A stretch of DNA of 64,000 nt from Pleurodeles waltl (Eukaryota; Chordata; Amphibia; Caudata; Salamandridae), in NCBI RefSeq assembly GCF_031143425.1, contig NC_090439.1, positions 643,747,465-643,811,464 of the forward strand, written 5' to 3'. The notes beneath the pieces were generated by a model, which was not told the DNA's origin, searched no databases, and was given only the letters and a program-made list of their open reading frames with translations. Below are positions 50,401 through 62,068 of the stretch, piece after piece; the first letter of the stretch is position 1, and each line of letters begins with the position of its first letter. The position numbers and the translations under genes are program-made.

Positions 50401-53400
50401 TGGAAGGAAATTTGTGGCTCCTCTCAGATTCCAGAACTTCCTGCCACAGAAATGTGAGGAACATGTGTTTTTTTAGCCAAATTTTGAGGTTTGCAAAGGA
50501 TTCTGGGTAACAGAACCTGGTCCGAGCCCCGCAAGTCACCCCTCCTTGGATTCCCCTAGGTCTCTAGTTTTCAGAAATGCACAGGTTTGGTAGGTTTCCC
50601 TAGGTGCCGGCTGAGCTAGAGGCCAAAATCTACAGGTAGGCACTTCGCAAAAAACACCTCCTGTTTTCTTCCCAAAATTTGGATGTATCCACGTTGCGCT
50701 TTGGGGCGTTTCCTGTCGCGGGCGCTAGGCCTACCCACACAAGTGAGGTATCATTTTTATCGGGAGACTTGGGGGAACGCTGGGTGGAAGGAAATTTGTG
50801 GCTCCTCTCAGATTCCAGAACTTTCTGCCACAGAAATGTGAGGGACATGTGTTTTTTTAGCCAAATTTTGAGGTTTGCAAAGGATTCTGGGTAACAGAAC
50901 TTGGTCCGAGCCCCGCAAGTCACCCCTCCTTGGATTTCCCTAGGTCTCTAGTTTTCAGAAATGCACAGGTGTGGTAGGTTTCCCTAGGTGCCGGCTGAGC
51001 TAGAGGCCAAATTCTACAGGTAGGCACTTCGCAAAAAACACCTCTGTTTTCTTCCAAAAATGTGGATGTGTCCACGTTGCGCTTTGGGGCGTTTCCTGTC
51101 GCAGGCGCTAGGCCTACCCACACAAGTGAGGTATCATTTTTATCGGGAGACTTGGGGGAACGCTGGGTGGAAGGAAATTTGTGGCTCCTCTCAGATTCCA
51201 GAACTTTCTGCCACAGAAATGTGAGGGACATGTGTTTTTTTAGCCAAATTTTGAGGTTTGCAAAGGATTCTGGGTAACAGAACCTGGTCCGAGCCCTGCA
51301 AGTCACCCAATCTTGGATTCCCCTAGGTCTCTAGTTTTCAGAAATGCACAGGTTTGGTAGGTTTCCCTAGGTGCCGGCTGAGCTAGAGGCCAAAATCTAC
51401 AGGTAGGCACTTCGCAAAAAACACCTCTGTTTTCTTCCAAAAATGTGGATGTGTCCACGTTGCGCTTTGGGGCGTTTCCTGTCGCGGGCGCTAGGCCTAC
51501 CCACACAAGTGAGGTATCATTTTTATCGGGAGACTTGGGGGAAGGCTGGGTGGAAGGAAATTTGTGGCTCCTCTCAGATTTCAGAACTTTCTGCCACAGA
51601 AATGTGAGGAACATGTGTTTTTTTAGCCAAATTTTGAGGTTTGCAAAGGATTCTGGGTAACAGAACTTGGTCCGAGCCCCGCAATTCACCCCTCCTTGGA
51701 TTTCCCTAGGTCTCTAGTTTTCAGAAATGCACAGGTGTGGTAGGTTTCCCTAGGTGCCGGCTGAGCTAGAGGCCAAAATCTACAGGTAGGCACTTCGCAA
51801 AAAACACCTCTGTTTTCTTCCAAAAATTTGGATGTGTCCACTTTGCGCTTTGGGGCGTTTCCTGTCGCAGGCGCTAGGCCTACCCACACAAGTGAGGTAT
51901 CATTTTTATCGGGAGACTTGGGGGAACGCTGGGTGGAAGGAAATTCGTGGCTCTTCTCAGATTTCAGAACTTTCTGCCACAGAAATGTGAGGGACATGTG
52001 TTTTTTTAGCCAAATTTTGAGGTTTGCAAAGGATTCTGGGTAACAGAACCTGGTCCGAGCCCTGCAAGTCACCCAATCTTGGATTCCCCTAGGTCTCTAG
52101 TTTTCAGAAATGCACAGGTTTGGTAGGTTTCCCTAGGTGCCGGCTGAGCTAGAGGCCAAAATCTACAGGTAGGCACTTCTCAAAAAACACCTCTGTTTTC
52201 TTCCAAAAATTTGGATGTGTCCACGTTGCGCTTTGGGGCGTTTCCTGTCGCAGGCGCTAGGCCTACCCACACAAGTGAGGTATCATTTTTATCGGGAGAC
52301 TTGGTGGAAGGCTGGGTGGAAGGAAATTTGTGGCTCCTCTCAGATTCCAGAACTTCCTGCCACAGAAATGTGAGGAACATGTGTTTTTTTAGCCAAATTT
52401 TGAGGTTTGCAAAGGATTCTGGGTAACAGAACCTGGTCCGAGCCCCGCAAGTCACCCCTCCTTGGATTCCCCTAGGTCTCTAGTTTTCAGAAATGCACAG
52501 GTTTGGTAGGTTTCCCTAGGTGCCGGCTGAGCTAGAGGCCAAAATCTACAGGTAGGCACTTCGCAAAAAACACCTCCTGTTTTCTTCCAAAAATTTGGAT
52601 GTGTCCACGTTGCGCTTTGGGGCGTTTCCTGTCGCGGGCGCTAGGCCTACCCTCACAAGTGAGGTATCATTTTTATCGGGAGACTTGGGGGAACGCTGGG
52701 TGGAAGGAAATTTGTGGCTCCTCTCAGATTCCAGAAATTTCTGCCACAGAAATGTGAGGGACATGTGTTTTTTTAGCCAAATTTTGAGGTTTGCAAAGGA
52801 TTCTGGGTAACAGAACCTGGTCCGAGCCCTGCAAGTCACCCAATCTTGGATTCCCCTAGGTCTCTAGTTTTCAGAAATGCACAGGTTTGGTAGGTTTCCC
52901 TAGGTGCCGGCTGAGCTAGAGGCCAAAATCTACAGGTAGGCACTTCTCAAAAAACACCTCTGTTTTCTTCAAAAAATTTGGATGTGTCCACGTTGCGCTT
53001 TGGGGCGTTTCCTGTCGCAGGCGCTAGGCCTACCCACACAAGTGAGGTATCATTTTTATCGGGAGACTTGGGGGAAGGCTGGGTGGAAGGAAATTTGTGG
53101 CTCCTCTCAGATTCCAGAACTTCCTGCCACAGAAATGTGAGGAACATGTGTTTTTTTAGCCAAATTTTGAGGTTTGCAAAGGATTCTGGGTAACAGAACC
53201 TGGTCCGAGCCCCGCAAGTCACCCCTCCTTGGATTCCCCTAGGTCTCTAGTTTTCAGAAATGCACAGGTTTGGTAGGTTTCCCTAGGTGCCGGCTGAGCT
53301 AGAGGCCAAAATCTACAGGTAGGCACTTCGCAAAAAACACCTCCTGTTTTCTTCCAAAAATGTGGATGTGTCCACGTTGCGCTTTGGGGCGTTTCCTGTC

Positions 53401-55894
53401 GCGGGCGCTAGGCCTACACACACAAGTGAGGTATCATTTTTATCAGGAGACTTGGGGGAACGCTGGGTGGAAGGAAATTTGTGGCTCCTCTCAGATTCCA
53501 GAACTTTCCGCCACAGAAATGTGAGGAACATGTGTTTTCTTAGCCAAATTTTGAGGTTTGCAAAGGATTCTGGGTAACAGAACTTGGTCAGAGCCCCTCA
53601 AGTCACCCCTCCTTGGATTTCCCTAGGTCTCTAGTTTTCAGAAATGCACAGGTGTGGTAGGTTTCCCTAGGTGCTGGCTGAGCTAGAGGCCAAAATCTAC
53701 AGGTAGGCATTTCGCAAAAAACACCTCTGTTTTCTTCCAAAAATTTGGATGTGTCCACGTTGCGCTTTGGGGCGTTTCCTGTCGCAGGCGCTAGGCCTAC
53801 CCACACAAGTGAGGTATCATTTTTATCGGGAGACTTGGGGGAACGCTGGGTGGAAGGAAATTTGTGGCTCCTCTCAGATTCCAGAACTTTCTGCCACAGA
53901 AATGTGAGGGACATGTGTTTTTTTAGCCAAATTTTGAGGTTTGCAAAGGATTCTGGGTAACAGAACCTGGTCCGAGCCCTGCAAGTCACCCAATCTTGGA
54001 TTCCCCTAGGTCTCTAGTTTTCAGAAATGCACAGGTTTGGTAGGTTCCCTAGGTGCCGGCTGAGCTAGAGGCCAAAATCTACAGGTAGGCACTTCGCAAA
54101 AAACACCTCTGTTTTCTTCCAAAAATTAGTATGTGTCCACGTTGTGCTTTGGGGCGTTTCCTGTCGCGGGCGCTAGGCCTACCCACAAAAGTGAGGTATC
54201 ATTTTTATCGGGAGACTTGGGGGAAGGCTGGGTGGAAGGAAATTTGTGGCTCCTCTCAGATTCCAGAACTTCCTGCCACAGAAATGTGGGGAACATGTGT
54301 TTTTTTTGCCAAATTTTGAGGTTTGCAAAGGATTCTGGGTAACAGAACCTGGTCCGAGCCCCGCAAGTCACCCCTCCTTGGATTTCCCTAGGTCTCTAGT
54401 TTTCAGAAATGCACAGGTGTGGTAGGTTTCCCTAGGTGCTGGCTGAGCTAGAGGCCAAAATCTACAGGTAGGCATTTCGCAAAAAACACCTCTGTTTTCT
54501 TCCAAAAATTTGGATGTGTCCACGTTGCGCTTTGGGGCGTTTCCTGTCGCAGGCGCTAGGCCTACCCACACAAGTGAGGTATCATTTTTATCGGGAGACT
54601 TGGGGGAACGCTGGGTGGAAGGAAATTTGTGGCTCCTCTCAGATTCCAGAACTTTCTGCCACAGAAATGTGAGGGACATGTGTTTTTTTAGCCAAATTTT
54701 GAGGTTTGCAAAGGATTCTGGGTAACAGAACCTGGTCCGAGCCCTGCAAGTCACCCAATCTTGGATTCCCCTAGGTCTCTAGTTTTCAGAAATGCACAGG
54801 TTTGGTAGGTTTCCCTAGGTGCCGGCTGTGCTAGAGGCCAAAATCTACAGGTAGGCAATTCGCAAAAAACACCTCTGTTTTCTTCCAAAAATTTGGATGT
54901 GTCCACGTTGCGCTTTGGGGTGTTTCCTGTCGCGGGCACTAGGCCTACCCACACAAGTGAAGTATCATTTTTATCGGGAGACTTGGGGGAACGCTGGGTG
55001 GAAAGAAATTTGTGGCTCCTCTCAGATTCCAGAACTTTCTGCCACAGAAATGTGAGTGACATGTGTTTTTTAGCCAAATTTTGAGGTTTACAAAGGATTC
55101 TGGGTAACAGAACCTGGTCCGAGCCCCGCAAGTCACCCCATCTTGGATTCCCCTAGGTCTCTAGTTTTCAGAAATGCACAGGTTTGGTAGGTTTCCCTAG
55201 GTGCCAGCTGAGCTAGAGGGCAAAATCTACAGGTAGGCACTTCGCAAAAAACACCTCTGTTCTCTTCCAAAAATTTGGATGTGTCCACGTTGCGCTTTGG
55301 GGCGTTTCCTGTCGCGGGCGCTAGGCCTACACACACAAGTGAGGTATCATTGTTATCGGGAGACTTGGGGGAACGCTGGGTGGAAGGAAACTTGTGGCTC
55401 CTCTCAGATTCCAGAACTTTCTGCCACTGAAATGTGAGGAACATGTGTTTTTTTAGCCAAATTTTTAGGTTTGCAAAGGATTCTGGGTAACAGAACCTGG
55501 TCCGAGCCCCGCAAGTCACCCCATCTTGGATTCCCCTAGGTCTCTAGTTTTCAGAAATGCACAGGTTTGGTAGGGTTCCCTAGGTGCCGGCTGAGCTAGA
55601 GGCCAAAATCTACAGGTAGGCACTTCGCAAAAAACACCTCTGTTTTCTTCCAAAAATTTGGATGTGTCCACGTTGCGCTTTGGGGCGTTTCCTGTCGCGG
55701 GCGCTAGGCCTACCCACACAAGTGAGGTATCATTTTTATAGGTAGACTTGGGGGAACGCTGGGTGGAATGAAATTTGTGGCTCCTCTCAAATTCCAGAAC
55801 TTTCTGCCACAGAAATGTGAGGAACATGTGTTTTTTTAGCCAAATTTTGAGGTTTGCAAAGGATTCTGGGTAACAGAACCTAGTCCGAGCCCCA
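47478..55894. repeat. 22-monomer duplicated segment, second copy (8,417 bp)
   Basis: Direct tandem copy of 39,061-47,477. It shares the marks of its source at 48,065, 48,758 and 50,673. The only difference I noticed is C at 53,509 where the source has T at 45,092. That is about one change in 8.4 kb, so this is the youngest large event visible in the window. At its right end the sequence returns to the order of unit A copy 1 at 26,445, as expected for a simple tandem duplication made by unequal exchange between misaligned monomers. Confidence 0.93.
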
Positions 55895-58891
55895 CAAGTC
55901 ACCCCTCCTTGGATTCCCCTAGGTCTCTAGTTTTCAGAAATGCACAGGTTTGGTAGGTTTCCCTAGGTGCCGGCTGAGCTAGAGGCCAAAATCTACAGGT
56001 AGGCACTTCGCAAAAAACATCTCTGTTTTCTTCCAAAAATTTGGATGTGTCCACGTTGCGCTTTGGGGCGTTTCCTGTCGCGGGCGCTAGGCCTACCCAC
56101 ACAAGTGAGGTATCATTTTTATCGGGAGACTTGGGGGAAGGCTGGGTGGAAGGAAATTTGTGGCTCCTCTCAGATTCCAGAACTTCCTGCCACAGAAATG
56201 TGAGGAACATGTTTTTTTTTAGCCAAATTTTGAGGTTTGCAAAGGATTCTGGGTAACAGAACCTAGTCCGAGCCCCGCAAGTCACCCCTCCTTGGATTCC
56301 GCTAGGTCTCTAGTTTTCAGAAATGCACAGGTTTGGTAGCTTTCCCTAGGTGCCGGCTGAGCTAGAGGCCAAAGTCTACAGGTAGGCACTTCGCAAAAAA
56401 CTCCTCCTGTTTTCTTCCAAAAATTTGGATGTGTACACGTTGCGCTTTGGGGCGTTTCCTGTCACGGGCGCTAGGCCTACCCACACAAGTGAGGTATCAT
56501 TTTTATCGGGAGACTTGGGGGAATGCTGGGTGGAAGTAAATTTGTGGCTCCTCTCAGATTCCAGAACTTTCTGCCACAGAAATGTGAGGAACATGTGTTT
56601 TTTTAGCCAAATTTTGAGGTTTGCAAAGGATTCTGGGTAACAGAACCTGGTCCGAGCCCCGCAAGTCACCCTCCTTGGATTCCCCTAGGTCTCTAGTTTT
56701 CAGAAATGCACAGGTTTGGTAGGTTTCCCTAGGTGCCGGCTGAGCTAGAGGCCAAAATCTACAGGTAGGCACTTCGCAAAAAACACCTCTGTTTTCTTCC
56801 AAAAATTAGGATGTGTCTACGTTGCGCTTTGGGGCGATTCCTGTCGCGGGCGCTAGGCCTACCCACACAAGTGAGGTATCATTTTTATCGAGAGACTTGG
56901 GGGAACGCTGGGTGGAAGGAAATTTGTGGCTCCTCTCAGATTCCAGAACTTCCTGCCACAGAAATGTGAGGAACATATGTTTTTTTAGCCAAATTTTGAG
57001 GTTTGCCAAGGATTCTGGGTAACAGAACCTGGTCCGAGCCCCGCAAGTCACCCCATCTTGGATTCCCTTAGGTCTCTAGTTTTCAGAAATGCACAGGTTT
57101 GGTAGGTTTCCCTAGGTGCCGGCTGAGCTAGAGGCCAAAATCTACAGGTAGGCAATTCGCAAAAAACACCTCTGTTTTCTTCCAAAAATTTGGATGTGTC
57201 CACGTTGCGCTTTGGGGTGTTTCCTGTCGCGGGCGCTAGGCCTACCCACACAAGTGAAGTATCATTTTTATCGGGAGACTTGGGGGAACGCTGGGTGGAA
57301 GGAAATTTGTGGCTCCTCTCAGATTCCAGAACTTTTCCTGCCACAGAAATGTGAGGAACATGTGTTTTATTAGCCAAATTTTGAGGTTTGCAAAGGATTC
57401 TGGGTAACAGAACCTGGTCCGAGCCCCGCAAGTCACCCCATCTTGGATTCCCCTAGGTCTCTAGTTTTCAGAAATGCACAGGTTTGGTAGGTTTCCCTAG
57501 GTGCCGGCTGAGCTAGAGGCCAAAATCTACAGGTAGGCACTTCGCAAAAAACACCTCTGTTCTCTTCCAAAAATTTGGATGTGTCCACGTTGCGCTTTGG
57601 GGCGTTTCCTGTCGCGGGCGCTAGGCCTACCCACACAAGTGAGGTATCATTTTTATCGGGAGACTTGGGGGAACGCTGGGTGGAAGGAAACTTGTGGCTT
57701 CTCTCAGATTCCAGAACTTTCTGCCACAGAAATGTGAGGAACATGTGTTTTTTTAGCCAAATTTTGAGGTTTGCAAAGGATTCTGGGTAACAGAACCTGG
57801 TCCGAGCCCCGCAAGTCACCCCATCTTGGATTCCCCTAGGTCTCTAGTTTTCAGAAATGCACAGGTGTGGTAGGTTTCCCTAGGTGCCAGCTGAGCCAGA
57901 GGCCAAAATCTACAGGTAGGCACTTCGCAAAAAACACCTCTGTTTTCTTCCAAAAATTTGGATGTGTCCACGTTGCGCTTTGGGGCGTTTCCTGTCGCGG
58001 GCGCTAGGCCTACCCACACAAGTGAGGTATCATTTTTATCGGGAGACTTGGGGGAACGCTGGGTGGAAGGAAATTTGTGGCTCCTCTCAGATTCCAGAAC
58101 TTCCTGCCACAGAAATGTGAGGAACATGTGTTTTTTTAGCCAAATTTTGAGGTTTGCCAAGGATTCTGGGTAACAGAACCTGGTCCGAGCCCCGCAAGTC
58201 ACCCCATCTTGGATTCCCTTAGGTCTCTAGTTTTCAGAAATGCACAGGTTTGGTAGGTTTCCCTAGGTGCCGGCTGAGCTAGAGGCCAAAATCTACAGGT
58301 AGGCAATTCGCAAAAAACACCTCTGTTTTCTTCCAAAAATTTGGATGTGTCCACGTTGCGCTTTGGGGTGTTTCCTGTCGCGGGCGCTAGGCCTACCCAC
58401 ACAAGTGAAGTATCATTTTTATCGGGAGACTTGGGGGAACGCTGGGTGGAAGGTAATTTGTGGCTCCTCTCAGATTCCAGAACTTTTCCTGCCACAGAAA
58501 TGTGAGGAACGTGTGTTTTATTAGCCAAATTTTGAGGTTTGCAAAGGATTCTGGGTAACAGAACCTGGTCCGAGCCCCGCAAGTCACCCCATCTTGGATT
58601 CCCCTAGGTCTCTAGTTTTTAGAAATGCACAGGTTTGGTAGGTTTCCCTAGGTGCCGGCTGAGCTAGAGGCCAAAATCTACAGGTAGGCACTTCGCAAAA
58701 AACACCTCTGTTCTCTTCCAAAAATTTGGATGTGTCCACGTTGCGCTTTGGGGCGTTTCCTGTCGCGGGCGCTAGGCCTACCCACACAAGTGAGGTATCA
58801 TTTTTATCGGGAGACTTGGGGGAACGCTGGGTGGAAGGAAACTTGTGGCTTCTCTCAGATTCCAGAACTTTCTGCCACAGAAATGTGAGGA

Positions 58892-60028
58892 ACATGTGTT
58901 TTTTTAGCCAAATTTTGAGGTTTGCAAAGGATTCTGGGTAACAGAACCTGGTCCGAGCCCCGCAAGTCACCCCATCTTGGATTCCCCTAGGTCTCTAGTT
59001 TTCAGAAATGCACAGGTGTGGTAGGTTTCCCTAGGTGCCAGCTGAGCCAGAGGCCAAAATCTACAGGTAGGCACTTCGCAAAAAACACCTCTGTTTTCTT
59101 CCAAAAATTTGGATGTGTCCACGTTGCGCTTTGGGGCGTTTCCTGTCGCGGGCGCTTGGCCTACCCACACAAGTGAGGTATCATTTTTATCGGGAGACTT
59201 GGGGGAACGCTGGGTGGAAGGATATTTGTGGCTCCTCTCAGATTCCAGAACTTTCTGCCACAGAAATGTGAGGAACATGTGTTTTTTTAGCCAAATTTTG
59301 AGGTTTGCAAAGGATTCTGGGTAACAGAACCTGGTCCGAGCCCCGCAAGTCACCCCTCCTTGGATTCCCCTAGGTCTCTAGTTTTCAGAAATGCACAGGT
59401 TTGGTAGGTTTCCCTAGGTGCCGGCTGAGCTAGAGGCCAAAATCTACAGGTAGGCACTTCGCAAAAAACACCTCTGTTTTCTTCCAAAAATGTGGATGTG
59501 TCCACGTTGCGATTTGGGGCGTTTCCTGTCGCGGGCGCTAGGCCTACCCACACAACTGAGGTATCATTTTTATCGGGAGACTTGGGGGAAGGAAATTTGT
59601 GGCTCCTCTCAGATTCCAGAACTTCCTGCCACAGAAATGTGAGGAACATGTGTTTTTTTAGCCAAATTCTGAGGTTTGCAAAGGATTCTGGGTAACAGAA
59701 CCTGGTCCGAGCCCCGCAAGTCACCCCTCCTTGGATTTCCCTAGGTCTCTAGTTTTCAGAAATGCACAGGTTTGGTAGGTTTCCCTAGGTGCCGGCTGAG
59801 CTAGAGGCCAAAATCTACAGGTAGGCACTTCGCAAAAAACACCTCTGTTTTCTTCCAAAAATGTGGATGTGTCCACGTTGCGCTTTGGGGCGTTTCCTGT
59901 CGCAGGCGCTAGGCCTACCTACACAAGTGAGGTATCATTTTTATCGGGAGACTTGGGGGAATGCTGGGTGGAAGGAAATTTGTGGCTCCTCTCAGATTCC
60001 AGAACTTTCTGCCACAGAAATGTGAGGG
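58892..60028. repeat. 3-monomer tandem duplication, first copy (1,137 bp)
   Basis: Three monomers, one of which has the 12-bp deletion, recur 1,137 bp downstream. The left limit is A at 58,891 against G at 60,028. The base at 60,085 is C, as in the left flank, whereas the equivalent in the second copy (61,222) is G, as in unit A copy 1 (30,632). This pins the exchange to 58,892-58,947, in the last quarter of a monomer. The duplication is absent from unit A copy 1, so it is specific to copy 2. Confidence 0.9.
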
Positions 60029-61165
60029 ACATGTGTTTTTTTAGCCAAATTTTGAGGTTTGCAAAGGATTCTGGGTAACAGAACCTGGTCCGAGCCCCGC
60101 AAGTCACCCCATCTTGGATTCCCCTAGGTCTCTAGTTTTCAGAAATGCACAGGTGTGGTAGGTTTCCCTAGGTGCCAGCTGAGCCAGAGGCCAAAATCTA
60201 CAGGTAGGCACTTCGCAAAAAACACCTCTGTTTTCTTCCAAAAATTTGGATGTGTCCACGTTGCGCTTTGGGGCGTTTCCTGTCGCGGGCGCTTGGCCTA
60301 CCCACACAAGTGAGGTATCATTTTTATCGGGAGACTTGGGGGAACGCTGGGTGGAAGGATATTTGTGGCTCCTCTCAGATTCCAGAACTTTCTGCCACAG
60401 AAATGTGAGGAACATGTGTTTTTTTAGCCACATTTTGAGGTTTGCAAAGGATTCTGGGTAACAGAACCTGGTCCGAGCCCCGCAAGTCACCCCTCCTTGG
60501 ATTCCCCTAGGTCTCTAGTTTTCAGAAATGCACAGGTTTGGTAGGTTTCCCTAGGTGCCGGCTGAGCTAGAGGCCAAAATCTACAGGTAGGCACTTCGCA
60601 AAAAACACCTCTGTTTTCTTCCAAAAATGTGGATGTGTCCACGTTGCGATTTGGGGCGTTTCCTGTCGCGGGCGCTAGGCCTACCCACACAACTGAGGTA
60701 TCATTTTTATCGGGAGACTTGGGGGAAGGAAATTTGTGGCTCCTCTCAGATTCCAGAACTTCCTGCCACAGAAATGTGAGGAACATGTGTTTTTTTAGCC
60801 AAATTCTGAGGTTTGCAAAGGATTCTGGGTAACAGAACCTGGTCCGAGCCCCGCAAGTCACCCCTCCTTGGATTTCCCTAGGTCTCTAGTTTTCAGAAAT
60901 GCACAGGTTTGGTAGGTTTCCCTAGGTGCCGGCTGAGCTAGAGGCCAAAATCTACAGGTAGGCACTTCGCAAAAAACACCTCTGTTTTCTTCCAAAAATG
61001 TGGATGTGTCCACGTTGCGCTTTGGGGCGTTTCCTGTCGCAGGCGCTAGGCCTACCTACACAAGTGAGGTATCATTTTTATCGGGAGACTTGGGGGAATG
61101 CTGGGTGGAAGGAAATTTGTGGCTCCTCTCAGATTCCAGAACTTTCTGCCACAGAAATGTGAGGG
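60029..61165. repeat. 3-monomer tandem duplication, second copy (1,137 bp)
   Basis: Tandem copy of 58,892-60,028. It has at least one private substitution, C at 60,430 in agccacattttg where nearly all other monomers have A, and another in the same monomer near 60,428-60,440 may exist. It ends in the variant gaacgtggtcc near 61,218, the form seen at 30,628 in unit A copy 1, and then continues in the copy 1 order (30,791 matches 61,382). Confidence 0.88.
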
Positions 61166-62068
61166 ACATGTGTTTTTTTAGCCAAATTTTGAGGTTTGCA
61201 AAGGATTCTGGGTAACAGAACGTGGTCCGAGCCCCGCAAGTCACCCCATCTTGGATTCCCCTAGGTCTCTAGTTTTCAGAAATGCACAGGTTTGGTAGGT
61301 TTCCCTAGGTGCCGGCTGAGCTAGAGGCCAAAATCTACAGGTAGGCACTTCGCAAAAAACACCTCTGTTTTCTTCCAAAAATTAGGATGTGTCCACGTTG
61401 CGCTTTGGGGCGTTTCCTGTCGCGGGCGCTAGGCCTACCCACACAAGTGAGGTATCATTTTTATCGGGAGACTTGGGGGAAGGCTGGGTGGAAGGAAATT
61501 TGTGGCTCCTCTCAGATTCCAGAACTTCCTGCCACAGAAATGTGAGGAACATGTGTTTTTTTAGCCAAATTTTGAGGTTTGCAAAGGATTCTGGGTAACA
61601 GAACCTGGTCCGAGCCCCGCAAGTCACCCCTCCTTGGATTCCCCTATGTCTCTAGTTTTCAGAAATGCACAGGTTTGGTAGGTTTCCCTAGGTGCCGGCT
61701 GAGCTAGAGGCCAAAATCTACAGGTAGGCACTTCGCAAAAAACACCTCCTGTTTTCTTCCAAAAATTTGGATGTATCCACGTTGCGCTTTGGGGCGTTTC
61801 CTGTCGCGGGCGCTAGGCCTACACACACAAGTGAGGTATCATTTTTATCAGGAGACTTGGGGGAACGCTGGGTGGAAGGAAATTTGTGGCTCCTCTCAGA
61901 TTCCAGAACTTTCTGCCACAGAAATGTGAGGGACATGTGTTTTTTTAGCCAAATTTTGAGGTTTGCAAAGGATTCTGGGTAACAGAACCTGGTCCGAGCC
62001 CCGCAAGTCACCCCATCTTGGATTCCCCTAGGTCTCTAGTTTTCAGAAATGCACAGGTTTGGTAGGTT

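Larger units (their letters stand above)
31478..62068. repeat. Higher-order unit A, copy 2, expanded to 80 monomers (30,591 bp)
   Basis: This is a second copy of the 10.1-31.5 kb unit. Point differences from copy 1 that I noted are at 33,125 (G for C), 33,390 (A for G), 34,217 (A for C), 35,005 (G for T), 36,949 (G for A), 39,648 (C for T), 40,341 (T for A) and 42,256 (C for A), i.e. about 0.05% over 16 kb; others may exist. It differs structurally by loss of one monomer near 39.8 kb, a 22-monomer tandem duplication and a 3-monomer tandem duplication. Its length equals 56 - 1 + 22 + 3 = 80 monomers. It could be a true recent duplication or a second haplotype joined by the assembler. Confidence 0.9.
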
